Of a DNA stretch of 64,000 nucleotides, positions 8,714 through 18,458 are shown piece by piece. The notes below the pieces were generated by a model. That model was not told the DNA's origin, did no database searches, and was given only the letters and a program-made list of their open reading frames with translations. The position numbers were made by a program, and so were the translations under genes. Source of the DNA: Psychrobacter sp. 4Bb (GTDB lineage Bacteria > Pseudomonadota > Gammaproteobacteria > Pseudomonadales > Moraxellaceae); contig NZ_PJAS01000076.1 in assembly GCF_002836735.1 (NCBI RefSeq), positions 1 through 64,000 of the forward strand, read 5' to 3'. Position 1 is the first letter of the stretch; the number at the start of each line of letters is the position of its first letter.

Positions 8714-9094
8714 ATGAGCAACATCCCAGCAGAGCTAAAATATATTGCTAGTCACGAGTGGCTACGCCTAGAAGACGACGGTACGATCACTGTTGGTATC
8801 ACTGACCATGCTCAAGATCTATTGGGTGATGTGGTATTCGTTGAGCTACCAGATGTGGGCGATATCATCGCTGTTGATGACGAAATCTCAGTTGTTGAAT
8901 CAGTAAAAGCGGCTTCTGACGTTTATGCGCCTATTTCAGGTGAAGTGATCGCTATCAATGAAGCACTAGAAGATGATCCTGAAATCATCAACTCTGACCC
9001 ATACGGCGAAGGTTGGTTCTTCAGAATGAAGCCTGACAATATCGCTGATTACGAAGCACTAATGACTGCTGACGAGTACGAAAGCGACTTATAA
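8714..9094 (+). CDS. gcvH: Glycine cleavage H protein (lipoyl carrier)
   Basis: The 126-residue protein shuttles the aminomethyl intermediate between the P, T and L proteins on a lipoyl-lysine. The lipoylation motif [10 protein letters not shown] places the modified lysine at residue 65. Length and the [10 protein letters not shown] segment are typical. The ribosome binding site AGGAGAGAG precedes the ATG by a few bases. It lies 117 bases after gcvT in the same direction. The stop codon is part of a 13-base tandem repeat. Confidence 0.97.
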   Translation: MSNIPAELKYIASHEWLRLEDDGTITVGITDHAQDLLGDVVFVELPDVGDIIAVDDEISVVESVKAASDVYAPISGEVIAINEALEDDPEIINSDPYGEGWFFRMKPDNIADYEALMTADEYESDL

Positions 9095-9117
9095 GCTAAG
9101 CACGTAAGCTAAGCATG
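9092..9117 (+). repeat. 13-base tandem duplication spanning the gcvH stop codon
   Basis: TAAGCTAAGCACG (9092-9104) is followed directly by TAAGCTAAGCATG (9105-9117), with one difference. The first TAA is the gcvH stop. Confidence 0.8.
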
Positions 9118-9434
9118 CTCTCACAAGATATTAGCATTTGTAAGATGTTAGCTTATACAAAGCACTAGCCCCGACTAAACATCATAGATACTGGCAGCAG
9201 TTGGTATCTATACTCTCTATTTAAACGATTTAAATATCTTTCTAATGAAAAGTATTGGCTCATTGACCATGCTTATTATTTGAAAGCAGCTTTATATATA
9301 GATCTCCAACAATCATTATCGTCCGATGTTATTGCTCTCAAGCGTTATCTCATTGACTCGTATTGATCACCTATTCGAATCCCAATGAATACGTGCTATC
9401 AATAACGACGCAAACTGATAACCCAATTCTCAGC
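9095..9434 (+). other. Intergenic region gcvH / nitroreductase
   Basis: No gene is seen in this A/T-rich spacer. It contains a small hairpin TAGATAC / GTATCTA (9186-9211) with a 12-base loop and no T-run, possibly a weak terminator or processing site. No good ribosome binding site precedes any candidate start of the next gene. Confidence 0.5.
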
Positions 9435-10205
9435 ATGGATCCTAATATGAATGCCAACACCGATAATAAAGACCCCATTGCCACACCAAACCATACGCCG
9501 CAGCTACAAGCGTTTCGCGATATCGTAGAGTCACGCCGTTCCGTGCGCCGTTTTACTGACACACCTATCCCTGACGACGTATTGGCAGACTGTCTGCGTT
9601 TGGCCATGCTAGCACCAAACTCTAGCAACCTACAGCCGTGGGAATTTTATGTTATCGATGATGCTGACAATCGCAAACGCGCCGTCAAAAACTGTATGAA
9701 TCAAAACGCCGCAAAAACATCAGCCCGTTTGATTGCCATCGTTGCTCGTACTGATGTTTGGCACGATCACGCTAAGCAAGTATTGCGCGAATATCCTGAT
9801 CAGCCAGTGCCAAAGAAAGTGAAAGACTACTACAACAAAGTCGTCACAATGGACTTTTTGCGCGGCCCAGCCAACGTGGTTTCGGCTGCAAAATGGGGCG
9901 CAACGCAAGTGGTCAGACGCGTAAAAGGCCCAATCAAATCGCCTTATTATACCTTTGAAGACACCAAAAACTGGGCAACCAATAACACCGCGCTTGCCGC
10001 CGAAAACCTGATGCTAGCATTACGCGCTCATGGTTTTGATAGCTGTCCTATGGGCGGCTTTGATGAGCCTGCCATGAAAGCGTTGCTCAATCTTAGCGAC
10101 GACCATCATATCGTTATGATGCTTGGCGCAGGCGAGCGCGCTGACAGTGGCGTTTACAACACCCAGTTCCGCTTTGATCAAAAACAGTTTGTGCATTACG
10201 TATAA
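9435..10205 (+). CDS. Nitroreductase-family FMN oxidoreductase
   Basis: About 256 residues from the ATG at 9435. The TTG at 9363 would add 24 residues, and neither start has a clear ribosome binding site. The FMN-binding signature ESRRSVRRFTDTPI is followed by APNSSNLQPWEFYVI and by the C-terminal GFDSCPMGGF and MMLGAGE segments of the nitroreductase fold. It has an insertion of about 45 residues (PKKVKDYYNKVVTMDFLRGP onward) relative to minimal members. Such enzymes reduce nitroaromatics, quinones or related substrates with NAD(P)H; the natural substrate is unknown. It lies between gcvH and gcvP in the same direction, only 64 bases before gcvP, so it is probably co-transcribed with gcvP. Confidence 0.88.
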   Translation: MDPNMNANTDNKDPIATPNHTPQLQAFRDIVESRRSVRRFTDTPIPDDVLADCLRLAMLAPNSSNLQPWEFYVIDDADNRKRAVKNCMNQNAAKTSARLIAIVARTDVWHDHAKQVLREYPDQPVPKKVKDYYNKVVTMDFLRGPANVVSAAKWGATQVVRRVKGPIKSPYYTFEDTKNWATNNTALAAENLMLALRAHGFDSCPMGGFDEPAMKALLNLSDDHHIVMMLGAGERADSGVYNTQFRFDQKQFVHYV

Positions 10206-10269
10206 CGTACCGCTCACATTATTCCCTTAATTGCTATTTTGTTTATTACTCCCTTAACCAAGGATTGTC

Positions 10270-13167
10270 ATGACTACCTCTCAAAACCCATCGTTTGATA
10301 CCTTTCAAGGATTGTTCAACGAAGCTGAATTTGTCTATCGCCACTTAGGTTCGAACGAAACCAAGCAAGCTGACCTACTCAGCGCTGTTGGTTATAAAGA
10401 TATGCAAAGCTTTATCAATGACACTGTGCCTGAGCCAGTACGTCTGCACAAAGAGCTGGATTTGCCAGTGGCGATGAGTGAGCATGCGGCACTTGCCAAA
10501 CTACGCACGATGGCAGATGACATCACTGTTAACAAAAGCTATATCGGTCAAGGCTACTCTCCGGTTCGTATGCCTGCCGTCATTCAGCGCAACGTCCTTG
10601 AAAATCCAGGCTGGTACACCGCCTATACCCCTTATCAAGCTGAAATCGCTCAAGGTCGTCTAGAAGCATTGCTGAACTTCCAACAAGTATGTATTGATCT
10701 AACAGGTCTTGAGCTGGCTGGTGCGTCATTGCTTGATGAAGCAACAGCAGCGGCAGAAGCGATGGCGATGTCAAAGCGTGTGAGCAAAAGCAAATCAACG
10801 CAGTATTTCGTCGACGAGCGTGTCTATCCGCAAACGCTAGATGTTATCAATACTCGTGCTAAATACTTTGGTTGGGAGGTGGTCGTTGGTGATTTTGAAA
10901 CGGCTAAATCAGGCGATTATTTTGGTGCGCTATTCCAGTATGTCGGTGCTGAAGGTGACGTTAAAGACTTAACAGACGTCATCGCGGCCGTAAAAGAAAA
11001 CAAAACTTACGTCAGTGTTGTCAGTGACATCATGAGCTTGGTGTTATTGAAATCACCAGCCGATATGGGTGCTGACGTAGCGCTAGGTAGTACGCAGCGC
11101 TTTGGTATACCAATGGGCTTTGGTGGTCCGCATGCCGCTTATTTTGCGTTTTCTGATAAAGCCAAGCGTTCAGCACCTGGTCGTATCATTGGCGTATCAA
11201 AAGATGCACAAGGCAATACTGCATTACGTATGGCTCTACAAACGCGTGAGCAGCATATCCGCCGCGAAAAAGCCAACTCAAACATCTGCACCTCACAAGT
11301 ATTACTAGCTAACCTCGCTGGTATGTACGCGGTATACCATGGTCCAGGCGGCGTGAAGCGTATTGCCACTCGTATTCATGCGTTTGCCACTGCGTTTGCT
11401 GATGCTATCACAGAATCTAATGACAGCAGCTTGAGCGTGGTACATGATCAATTCTTCGATACAGTCGTCGTTGATTGTGGTTCAGAGAAGCTTGCTACTC
11501 AAATCTTTAAAAATGCAGACAACGTTGGCTATAACTTATGGCGTCTAAGCGACACCAAATTAAGCGTTGCCTTTAGTGAAACCAGCGATCAGCAAGATTT
11601 CAACACGTTGACTCAGCTATTCGTCAACAAGTCACACGATCTACCTGAAACAGCTCGCGTCTCTCTAGATAGCGCACACTTGCGTACGGATGACATTTTG
11701 ACTCATCCAGTATTCAACTCACATCATACCGAGCACGAAATGCTACGCTACCTAAAGTCGCTTGAAGACAAAGATCTAGCGATGAACCGCAGCATGATTT
11801 CACTGGGTAGCTGTACCATGAAGCTAAACGCCACCAGTGAGATGCTACCGATTACTTGGCCTGAGTTTGCCAACGTGCATCCTTTTGCACCACGTGATCA
11901 AGTTACTGGCTATATCGCGATGATCGATAGCTTGCAAGATCAATTAAAAGCCATTACTGGTTTTGATGATGTCTCTATGCAGCCAAACTCTGGTGCCTCT
12001 GGTGAATATGCTGGTCTGTTAGCGATTCGCCGTTATCATGAATCATTGGGCGAAACCAATCGCGATGTTTGCCTGATTCCTATGTCGGCGCACGGTACCA
12101 ACCCTGCTACTGCCATGATGATGGGTATGCAAGTGGTCGTGGTCAAAACTGATGAAAACGGCAACGTTGATATCGATGATCTAACGGCTAAATGTGAAGA
12201 ATATAGCGATCGCCTAGGTGCTTTAATGATCACCTATCCGTCGACGCATGGTGTGTTCGAAGAAGGCATCCGTCATATCTGTGATTTGACTCACAAACAT
12301 GGCGGTCAGGTCTATATGGATGGCGCGAACATGAATGCTCAGGTAGGCATGATGCAGCCTGCAGATGTTGGTGCTGATGTATTGCATATGAACCTGCACA
12401 AAACCTTCTGTATCCCGCATGGCGGCGGCGGTCCAGGCATGGGTCCTATCGGTATGAAGGCGCATTTGGCAACGTTTATGGCCAACCATACCTTGAGCCC
12501 TGTACACAATGCACAAAAAGACTGCTCAGCAGTATCAGCAGCACCTTACGGTTCAGCGAGCATCTTACCTATCTCATGGATGTATATTGCTATGATGGGC
12601 CGTGATGGCTTATTAAAAGCAACGGAGTTGGCATTACTGAACGCCAACTATGTGGCAGCTGAATTAAAAGGTCACTACCCTGTCTTGTATGCAGGCAAAA
12701 ACGGCCGCGTAGCTCACGAATGTATCATCGATATTCGTCCGTTAAAAGAAGACACTGGCATCACGGAAAGCGATATCGCTAAGCGCTTGATGGATTATGG
12801 TTTCCATTCGCCAACGATGAGCTTCCCAGTCGCTGGCACGCTGATGATTGAGCCAACAGAGTCTGAGTCAAAAGAAGAGTTGGATCGCTTTATCAGTGCG
12901 CTAAAATCTATCAAAGCTGAAGCCATGAAAGCCAAAGCTGGTGAAGATAACTGGACGCTAGAAGACAACCCATTAGTCAATGCACCGCATACCGCAGCTA
13001 TGATTACTGGCGAAGAGTGGACGCATCCTTACAGCCGTGAGACTGCTGCATTCCCACTGCCGTACATTCGTGCAAACAAGTTCTGGCCAAGTGTCGCGCG
13101 TGTCGATGATGCGTATGGTGATAAGAACTTAATGTGCTCTTGCCCAAGTATCGAAAACTATATGTAA
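10270..13167 (+). CDS. gcvP: Glycine dehydrogenase (decarboxylating), P protein
   Basis: The 965-residue single-chain P protein decarboxylates glycine and transfers the aminomethyl group to the lipoyl arm of GcvH. The PLP lysine lies in NLHKTFCIPHGGGGPG (Lys711). The N-terminal half (P1) has RHLGSNE and YSPVRMP, and the C-terminal half (P2) has QPNSGASGEYAGL. The length matches E. coli GcvP (957). AAGGAT precedes the ATG. The gene ends at a strong terminator. The L protein (lpd) is not adjacent; a related but divergent flavoprotein lies at 45.2 kb. Confidence 0.98.
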   Translation: MTTSQNPSFDTFQGLFNEAEFVYRHLGSNETKQADLLSAVGYKDMQSFINDTVPEPVRLHKELDLPVAMSEHAALAKLRTMADDITVNKSYIGQGYSPVRMPAVIQRNVLENPGWYTAYTPYQAEIAQGRLEALLNFQQVCIDLTGLELAGASLLDEATAAAEAMAMSKRVSKSKSTQYFVDERVYPQTLDVINTRAKYFGWEVVVGDFETAKSGDYFGALFQYVGAEGDVKDLTDVIAAVKENKTYVSVVSDIMSLVLLKSPADMGADVALGSTQRFGIPMGFGGPHAAYFAFSDKAKRSAPGRIIGVSKDAQGNTALRMALQTREQHIRREKANSNICTSQVLLANLAGMYAVYHGPGGVKRIATRIHAFATAFADAITESNDSSLSVVHDQFFDTVVVDCGSEKLATQIFKNADNVGYNLWRLSDTKLSVAFSETSDQQDFNTLTQLFVNKSHDLPETARVSLDSAHLRTDDILTHPVFNSHHTEHEMLRYLKSLEDKDLAMNRSMISLGSCTMKLNATSEMLPITWPEFANVHPFAPRDQVTGYIAMIDSLQDQLKAITGFDDVSMQPNSGASGEYAGLLAIRRYHESLGETNRDVCLIPMSAHGTNPATAMMMGMQVVVVKTDENGNVDIDDLTAKCEEYSDRLGALMITYPSTHGVFEEGIRHICDLTHKHGGQVYMDGANMNAQVGMMQPADVGADVLHMNLHKTFCIPHGGGGPGMGPIGMKAHLATFMANHTLSPVHNAQKDCSAVSAAPYGSASILPISWMYIAMMGRDGLLKATELALLNANYVAAELKGHYPVLYAGKNGRVAHECIIDIRPLKEDTGITESDIAKRLMDYGFHSPTMSFPVAGTLMIEPTESESKEELDRFISALKSIKAEAMKAKAGEDNWTLEDNPLVNAPHTAAMITGEEWTHPYSRETAAFPLPYIRANKFWPSVARVDDAYGDKNLMCSCPSIENYM

Positions 13168-13197
13168 TTATCACTTTCGATAGTTATTCTCTGTAGT

Positions 13198-13236
13198 AAA
13201 AAACCTCCAAGTCAGCAGCTGACTTGGAGGTTTTTA
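13198..13236 (+). terminator. Intrinsic terminator of the gcv locus
   Basis: Near-perfect stem ACCTCCAAGTCAGC / GCTGACTTGGAGGT flanked by an A-run and TTTTT. Confidence 0.92.
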
Positions 13237-13373
13237 TTTTGCTGACTTTTTATCTATTATATTAGCAGGTAATATTATAAATAAAATAAACGATAAGAAC
13301 TCAATGCAATAAAAGCTTATATCAATAATAAGCTATTTACCTTAAATTTCTGAAGCAACCATTGGACACTGCT

Positions 13374-14063
13374 ATGCAACACAAAGCGCCTAAACAAAAA
13401 ACTCGCGTCATTTTAATACATGGGCTACACCAAACCCCATGGATCATGCGACCATTAGCCAAGCGCCTGCAAGCAGCAGGATTTGATACCCATCAGTATG
13501 GCTACCGTAGTATGCGTGATGGTATCAAAACCAATAGCGCTCGCCTAAATAGCTGGCTAGAAACAAACCATCACCCAGATCATCCTATAGATTTGGTCGG
13601 GCACAGTTTAGGTGGCTTAATCATTCGTGATTTTGTCGCTCAGTATCCAAAATGGAAAATTGGACGTTGTGTGACTTTAGGAACACCGCATATAGGCAGT
13701 GTTTGTGCAGATTATATCTGGCGACTGACTCCTGTTGTCGTAGGTCGCTCGTATGTCGACGCACTCGACGGTACAGTCGCGCCATTGCCCAAAAATGTGA
13801 CGTTAGGCGTTATCGCTGGCAACCGCCCTCATGGTCTAGGTCAGCTGTTTTTGCAATATCATAATCGCAAACTGCGCAAATCTGATAAGCCACCCCTTAA
13901 CGAGCAACTTGCACATGACGGGACAGTATATATAGAGGAGACGAAAATAGAGGCAGCAGCTGATCATATTGTCATGCCAGTCTCACATACTGGCATGCTA
14001 GTGAACCCAGAGGTCGCCGAGCAGACTCGATACTTTTTAGAGCATGGACTATTTAAACGCTAA
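13374..14063 (+). CDS. Alpha/beta-hydrolase, lipase/esterase-like
   Basis: The protein is 229 residues from the ATG at 13374; a TTG four codons earlier is possible. The oxyanion-loop motif LIHGLHQTP lies near residues 16-24 and the nucleophile elbow is GHSLGG. The candidate catalytic His is in PVSHTGML near the C-terminus, and an acid lies in between (LAHDGTVY). No signal peptide is visible, so it is probably cytoplasmic. The closest general match is the PGAP1/triacylglycerol-lipase-like group, as suggested by TLGTPHIGS after the elbow. It stands alone between the gcv terminator and convergent rnd. Confidence 0.87.
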   Translation: MQHKAPKQKTRVILIHGLHQTPWIMRPLAKRLQAAGFDTHQYGYRSMRDGIKTNSARLNSWLETNHHPDHPIDLVGHSLGGLIIRDFVAQYPKWKIGRCVTLGTPHIGSVCADYIWRLTPVVVGRSYVDALDGTVAPLPKNVTLGVIAGNRPHGLGQLFLQYHNRKLRKSDKPPLNEQLAHDGTVYIEETKIEAAADHIVMPVSHTGMLVNPEVAEQTRYFLEHGLFKR

Positions 14064-14113
14064 GAGCTGTATGAATACTTGAGTGTCAGTTTTCAGTCTT
14101 ATTAAACGCTGTT

Positions 14114-15454
14114 TTATTGAACACGAATACCCATGCCCTGCTGCAGTTCGGTTTTATGCTTTTTGATGACTGGAATTAAGGTTTTAACAACCCAGTCGTT
14201 ACGCCAACCTTTTAGCCCTTGCGGCAGTTCGCTCACGTCTTTATCAAGAGCAACCACTTCATACAATTGCCCTAGCCATTTTTTACGCATCAATACACTG
14301 GCAGGTATACCGATTTCGCGCGCATGCTCATCAATCGCTTGCTGAACTGCTTTCGATAATACTTTATTTTTTGAGCGATATGGCGGCACTAGACAATCTG
14401 GATGCTCTGTAGGCGGTAGACTCTTGGCATCTCTGATTACTTTCAGCAGCTCTTCGCCATATAGTCGCAGCATACTACGGTGCATGGTTGTTTTGTGTGC
14501 CAGCTCGCGCATGCTGTTTGGCTTTTCAGTGACAATTTCACGTACTGCTTGTTTCTTTATCACAAAGGTACGCGGTTGATTGGTCGCACGTGCCAGCTCT
14601 TCTCTCCACGTAGCCACTCCTTTGAGTATCGCCATTTGCTGCGAGTTATAGCGGTAATCTGCCATCGTGAGATACATCGCTTCATCTTCGACGTGCTGCG
14701 TGTCATACAAATCACTGGCATAAAGCTGACAGTCAGCCCAAACATAATCGTATAAGCCTTGAGCCTTAAGCGCATACTCGATACTGAGATACAGCGCTGG
14801 CAAATAACGTACATCATCGATGGCATATTGCTCTTGCTCATCTGTCAACGGACGCTGGAGCCAATCAGACTGACTATGTTCTTTATCGATATGCATATCT
14901 AGCTGATCAGCCAGTGCTTGCTGATAGCCCATTTGCAATTGGCCCGTTAGATAAGACAACGCAATTTGCGTATCGAAGATATTGGTCAACGGTGGGCAGC
15001 CAGACAACAGATAAAAAATGCCCAAATCTTCGCCGCAAGCATGCCAGATAGCCACATCTACTTTGCGTAGCGCTTCCCACAGTTCAGCCAGTTGTAACTG
15101 GGGTGCATCCAGCAAATAAACATGATCGCCAGTATTCAGCTGCACGAGTGCCAAGCGCGGATAATAAGTGTCACGCTTGATAAACTCAGTATCTAAGGCT
15201 ACGCGTCCGCAAGTCGCTAAGGCATCGATAACCTCATCTAAATCGCCTTGCTTACGTACCCAAGTAATAGCAACGTCATCGGCAATATCCAACAGTGCAT
15301 CAATATCTAGCACCTCAGCATCTGGAGTATTAGACACTGACTCAGATGAAGTGGCTGCTGACATTGGCTCAATATTAGCGGGTTCTTGTAATGAGCCATC
15401 ATTGATATCAGAAGCATTTGATTGAGCTGAGGCGTTTGAAACGTTATTGGACAC
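14114..15454 (-). CDS. rnd: Ribonuclease D
   Basis: The 446-residue DEDD-type 3'-5' exoribonuclease takes part in tRNA 3'-end maturation. The exonuclease domain (about 65-240) has the DEDD start ALDTEFIKRDTYYP, then LALVQL, IWHACGED and the YAIDDVRYLPALY motif. A C-terminal HRDC-type region follows (about 265-345 and beyond). An N-terminal extension of about 60 residues, acidic and rich in Ser, Asn and Ala, is absent from the 375-residue E. coli enzyme and is probably disordered. The ATG at 15454 was kept because the extension is in frame with similar codon use; a shorter start near the exonuclease core cannot be excluded. Confidence 0.94.
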   Translation of the reverse strand: MSNNVSNASAQSNASDINDGSLQEPANIEPMSAATSSESVSNTPDAEVLDIDALLDIADDVAITWVRKQGDLDEVIDALATCGRVALDTEFIKRDTYYPRLALVQLNTGDHVYLLDAPQLQLAELWEALRKVDVAIWHACGEDLGIFYLLSGCPPLTNIFDTQIALSYLTGQLQMGYQQALADQLDMHIDKEHSQSDWLQRPLTDEQEQYAIDDVRYLPALYLSIEYALKAQGLYDYVWADCQLYASDLYDTQHVEDEAMYLTMADYRYNSQQMAILKGVATWREELARATNQPRTFVIKKQAVREIVTEKPNSMRELAHKTTMHRSMLRLYGEELLKVIRDAKSLPPTEHPDCLVPPYRSKNKVLSKAVQQAIDEHAREIGIPASVLMRKKWLGQLYEVVALDKDVSELPQGLKGWRNDWVVKTLIPVIKKHKTELQQGMGIRVQ

Positions 15455-15589
15455 GGGCAGATACCTGCATTAATAGGAGAAAATAAAACGCTAAACCGCG
15501 CCTTAATAAAATTAAAAGATAAACAATAATAAAGTAATTATAGCAATTCCAAGAAATGAATTGGGTAAGACTTTGAAGCAATCAAAACA

Positions 15590-16183
15590 TTATAAAAAAG
15601 AACGATTTTGCATGGCTTGACCAAGCGTCATACTATCCAGATACTCAAGCTCGCCGCCCATCGGTACCCCTTGTGCCAAACGTGTGACTTTATTGACATG
15701 ACGACTGACGGCCTCGCTAATAAAATGTGCGGTGGTCTGACCTTCAACCGTCGTACCTGTCGCCAGTATAATCTCTTCAACAGGCTCTTGTTTGACTCGC
15801 CATACCAGCTGATCAATATTTAAGTCATCTGCACTGATTCCATCAATTGGGGATAAGTGTCCGCCAAGCACAAAATAGCGACCGCGATAGCCAGCGGTTT
15901 GCTCGATTGCCATCACATCTGCTGCTGTCTCGACCACACATAATAGACTGTCATCACGTCTAGGGTCTTGGCATAGAGGACACACCGCTTCATCACTAAA
16001 GCTATGACAACGCTGACATTCCACAATATCGCGCATGGCTTCATCTAGTGCTTGGGCAAGCGCCATGCCCTGCGGACGTTTTTTACTAAGCAAATGTAGC
16101 GCCATTCGTTGGGCACTTTTTTGACCGACGCCTGGCAATATACGCAGCTGTTTGACCAGCTGATCAAATTTGGCTGTAAGCAA
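15590..16183 (-). CDS. recR: Recombination mediator RecR
   Basis: The 197-residue RecFOR-pathway protein helps load RecA on gapped DNA. Features in order are the helix-hairpin-helix [17 protein letters not shown], a C4 zinc motif (CQRCHSF ... CPLC), the Toprim domain with [14 protein letters not shown] and GRYFVLGG, and the C-terminal ARGVP-like [15 protein letters not shown]. It is downstream of ybaB in the same direction, the conserved ybaB-recR order, although dnaX is not present upstream. Confidence 0.97.
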   Translation of the reverse strand: MLTAKFDQLVKQLRILPGVGQKSAQRMALHLLSKKRPQGMALAQALDEAMRDIVECQRCHSFSDEAVCPLCQDPRRDDSLLCVVETAADVMAIEQTAGYRGRYFVLGGHLSPIDGISADDLNIDQLVWRVKQEPVEEIILATGTTVEGQTTAHFISEAVSRHVNKVTRLAQGVPMGGELEYLDSMTLGQAMQNRSFL

Positions 16184-16300
16184 AGTAGCTTCCTTTAGTT
16201 GATTTTATTTAACTAAATTTATAAATCGTAGCTATAAAAATGGGGTCGTATCGTGTCGATAACAACCCCATTTTTGTGTTCAGTCTAAAGTATTTAATGC

Positions 16301-16630
16301 TTAGAACATACCTTGCATACCTGGTGGTAGACCCATACCTGAGGTCGCGCCAGCCATGGTTTCTTCGTATAGCTCATCCGCTTGACGCACCGCATCATTG
16401 ATAGCAGCAGCGATAAGATCTTCGATCATATCTGGCTCATCTTCTAGCAGACTTGGATCGATGGTCAAACGCTTGACCACATGGCGACCAGTCATGGTGA
16501 CTTTAACCAGACCACTGCCCGCTTCTGCTTGCACTTCTTTGTTCGCAAGCTCTTTCTTAGCATTTTCAACGTTTGCTTCTACTTTCTTTTGCATCGTTTG
16601 TGCTTGTTGCATCAATGCTTGAATGTTCAT
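16301..16630 (-). CDS. ybaB: Nucleoid-associated protein, YbaB/EbfC family
   Basis: The 109-residue DNA-binding protein has the family pattern: an N-terminal coiled-coil-prone helix rich in Gln, Lys and Glu ([21 protein letters not shown]), the middle [18 protein letters not shown], and a Met/Gly-rich C-terminal tail ending GMQGMF. It lies 117 bases upstream of recR on the same strand, the usual pairing. Confidence 0.95.
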   Translation of the reverse strand: MNIQALMQQAQTMQKKVEANVENAKKELANKEVQAEAGSGLVKVTMTGRHVVKRLTIDPSLLEDEPDMIEDLIAAAINDAVRQADELYEETMAGATSGMGLPPGMQGMF

Positions 16631-16741
16631 AGTTGCCTCTTTTGTTATTTATGGTTTGTATTTTATGCTAATGCGTATAGTAATTAATAATTAATAACGT
16701 AAAGTTAATGCAATGCGTTAGTGCAGATTATACCGTTATCT

Positions 16742-18031
16742 TTACAAACTGTCTAAACCACGTGCCAAGTCTTTGATAATATCTTCCACATCTTCTAGAC
16801 CTACCGATAGACGAATCAGACCGTCTTTAACGCCAGCTTCGGCACGAGCCTCAGCAGTTAGACGGAAATGCGTCGTGGTTGCAGGATGAGTAATCGTGGT
16901 TTTAGCATCGCCCAAGTTATTGGTGATAGAGACCATTTGGGTTGAATCAATCACATGCCACGCCGCTTCTTTGGTATCACGGCTATCAGATGCCTTGACT
17001 TCGAAGCCCATGATAGCACCGTAGCCATCTTTCATATGATGCTGACGTGTGGCAAGTTCGTGCGCAGGATGGTCACTCAATCCTGAAAAATGTACGGTAC
17101 TGACATTAGGATGATTGACTAAAAATTCTGCGACTTGATTGGCATTTTGGCAATGCGCTTGCATACGCAATTTGAGCGTCTCAAGCCCCTTGGTAAATAC
17201 CCAAGCATTGAACGGACTCATGCTGATACCGCCCGAGCGCACTACGGTAAACGCTTCTTGCATCAGTTTATCACTACCGACCAACGCACCGCCTAATACG
17301 CGACCCTGACCATCCAAATATTTGGTCGCAGAGTGAATAACCACATCAGCACCCAAGTCTAACGGACGCTGCAATGCTGGCGTTGCAAAGCAGTTGTCAA
17401 CGACGAGTAATATGTCATTGGCTTTACATAGCTGACTCAGATAACCGATATCGCAAATCTGCGCTAATGGATTACTTGGGCTTTCGCAATAGATGACTTT
17501 GGTATTTGGTTGAACGGCATTGGCCCATGCCTCATTGTCGAAGCAATCCACGTAGCTGACTTCAACACCAAACTTGGCCATATAGTTGTTAAACAGACCG
17601 ATAGATGAGCCAAATAACTGATTGGCAGCGAGCAGATGGTCGCCCGCTTTTAGGTATGCCAAGCACATGGTTAGGATTGCACCCATACCAGAGGCCGTTG
17701 CAACCGCACGTTCACCGTTTTCTAGCGCGGCGAGACGACGCTCAAAAGTACGGACGCTTGGGTTGGTATGACGAGAGTAAACGTTTCCTGTCTTTGTACC
17801 GTCAAAATGTGCCGCGGCATCAGCGGCTGATTGGTAGACATACGAGCTGGTGGTAAAGATCGGTTCTGAATGCTCGCCCTCATCGGTACGATGCTGACCT
17901 GCGCGCACGGCGATGGTTTGCATACCATAATCAAGCCCTAAATCTAAGGCATCATTGCGCCAGTTTGGATCTAATCCATCGTTTAAATGCGTTTGTTTGT
18001 GACTCTCATCTTTTGTTTGCGACTGACTCAT
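16742..18031 (-). CDS. metZ: O-succinylhomoserine sulfhydrylase
   Basis: The 429-residue PLP enzyme makes homocysteine from O-succinylhomoserine and sulfide, the direct-sulfhydrylation route of methionine synthesis. The PLP lysine is in SATKYLDGQGR; other Cys/Met-metabolism signatures are VYSRHTNPSVRTFE, ATASGMGAIL and ESPSNPLAQICDI. The stretch TIAVRAGQHRTDEGEHSEPIF is typical of Pseudomonas-type MetZ rather than MetB or MetC. A polar N-terminal extension of about 35 residues is present. The gene is monocistronic as far as the sequence shows. Confidence 0.94.
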   Translation of the reverse strand: MSQSQTKDESHKQTHLNDGLDPNWRNDALDLGLDYGMQTIAVRAGQHRTDEGEHSEPIFTTSSYVYQSAADAAAHFDGTKTGNVYSRHTNPSVRTFERRLAALENGERAVATASGMGAILTMCLAYLKAGDHLLAANQLFGSSIGLFNNYMAKFGVEVSYVDCFDNEAWANAVQPNTKVIYCESPSNPLAQICDIGYLSQLCKANDILLVVDNCFATPALQRPLDLGADVVIHSATKYLDGQGRVLGGALVGSDKLMQEAFTVVRSGGISMSPFNAWVFTKGLETLKLRMQAHCQNANQVAEFLVNHPNVSTVHFSGLSDHPAHELATRQHHMKDGYGAIMGFEVKASDSRDTKEAAWHVIDSTQMVSITNNLGDAKTTITHPATTTHFRLTAEARAEAGVKDGLIRLSVGLEDVEDIIKDLARGLDSL

Positions 18032-18458
18032 AGACGTTCCGTTGCTGTGTTTTGGTTGATATAAAAGGACTGCTTATTTTTTTGATTATCGAGTGGATAC
18101 ACCAGTACCATCATAACATGCTGACTTATTTCAAACATCTGCTTTCAGATACCTCTCCATATTATTTGTGCCTACTGCAGACTCAAACGATTCAGGATAA
18201 GGAGTATCAGACAGGTTGAACTGCCTTAAAAACAGACCACATCCATCGTCAAACCTAACAAAAATAACGTATTTATAATAGGCAGATATGCTAACAGCTG
18301 CTAAGCTTAGCGACGATTTGAATTTTGGCGTTGGTGATATTTTTATAGACCGTCCAATCAATGCTATCATCCTTAAAAATAGATGAACAATTTCAGCAAA
18401 TTACTTATCCATGCATTTTATTTATCAGTATATTTAGGCTCATCAAGGTAAATTCGTT
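18032..18458. other. Intergenic region between divergent metZ and the HKD lipoprotein gene
   Basis: 427 bases with no convincing gene. A 79-codon minus-strand frame (18131-18370) has no clear ribosome binding site or recognisable domain. The promoters of both divergent genes must lie here, but I cannot identify them with confidence. Confidence 0.5.

Noticed and set aside
18131..18370. 79-codon minus-strand frame
   Set aside because: No ribosome binding site, no recognisable domain, and codon use unlike neighbours.
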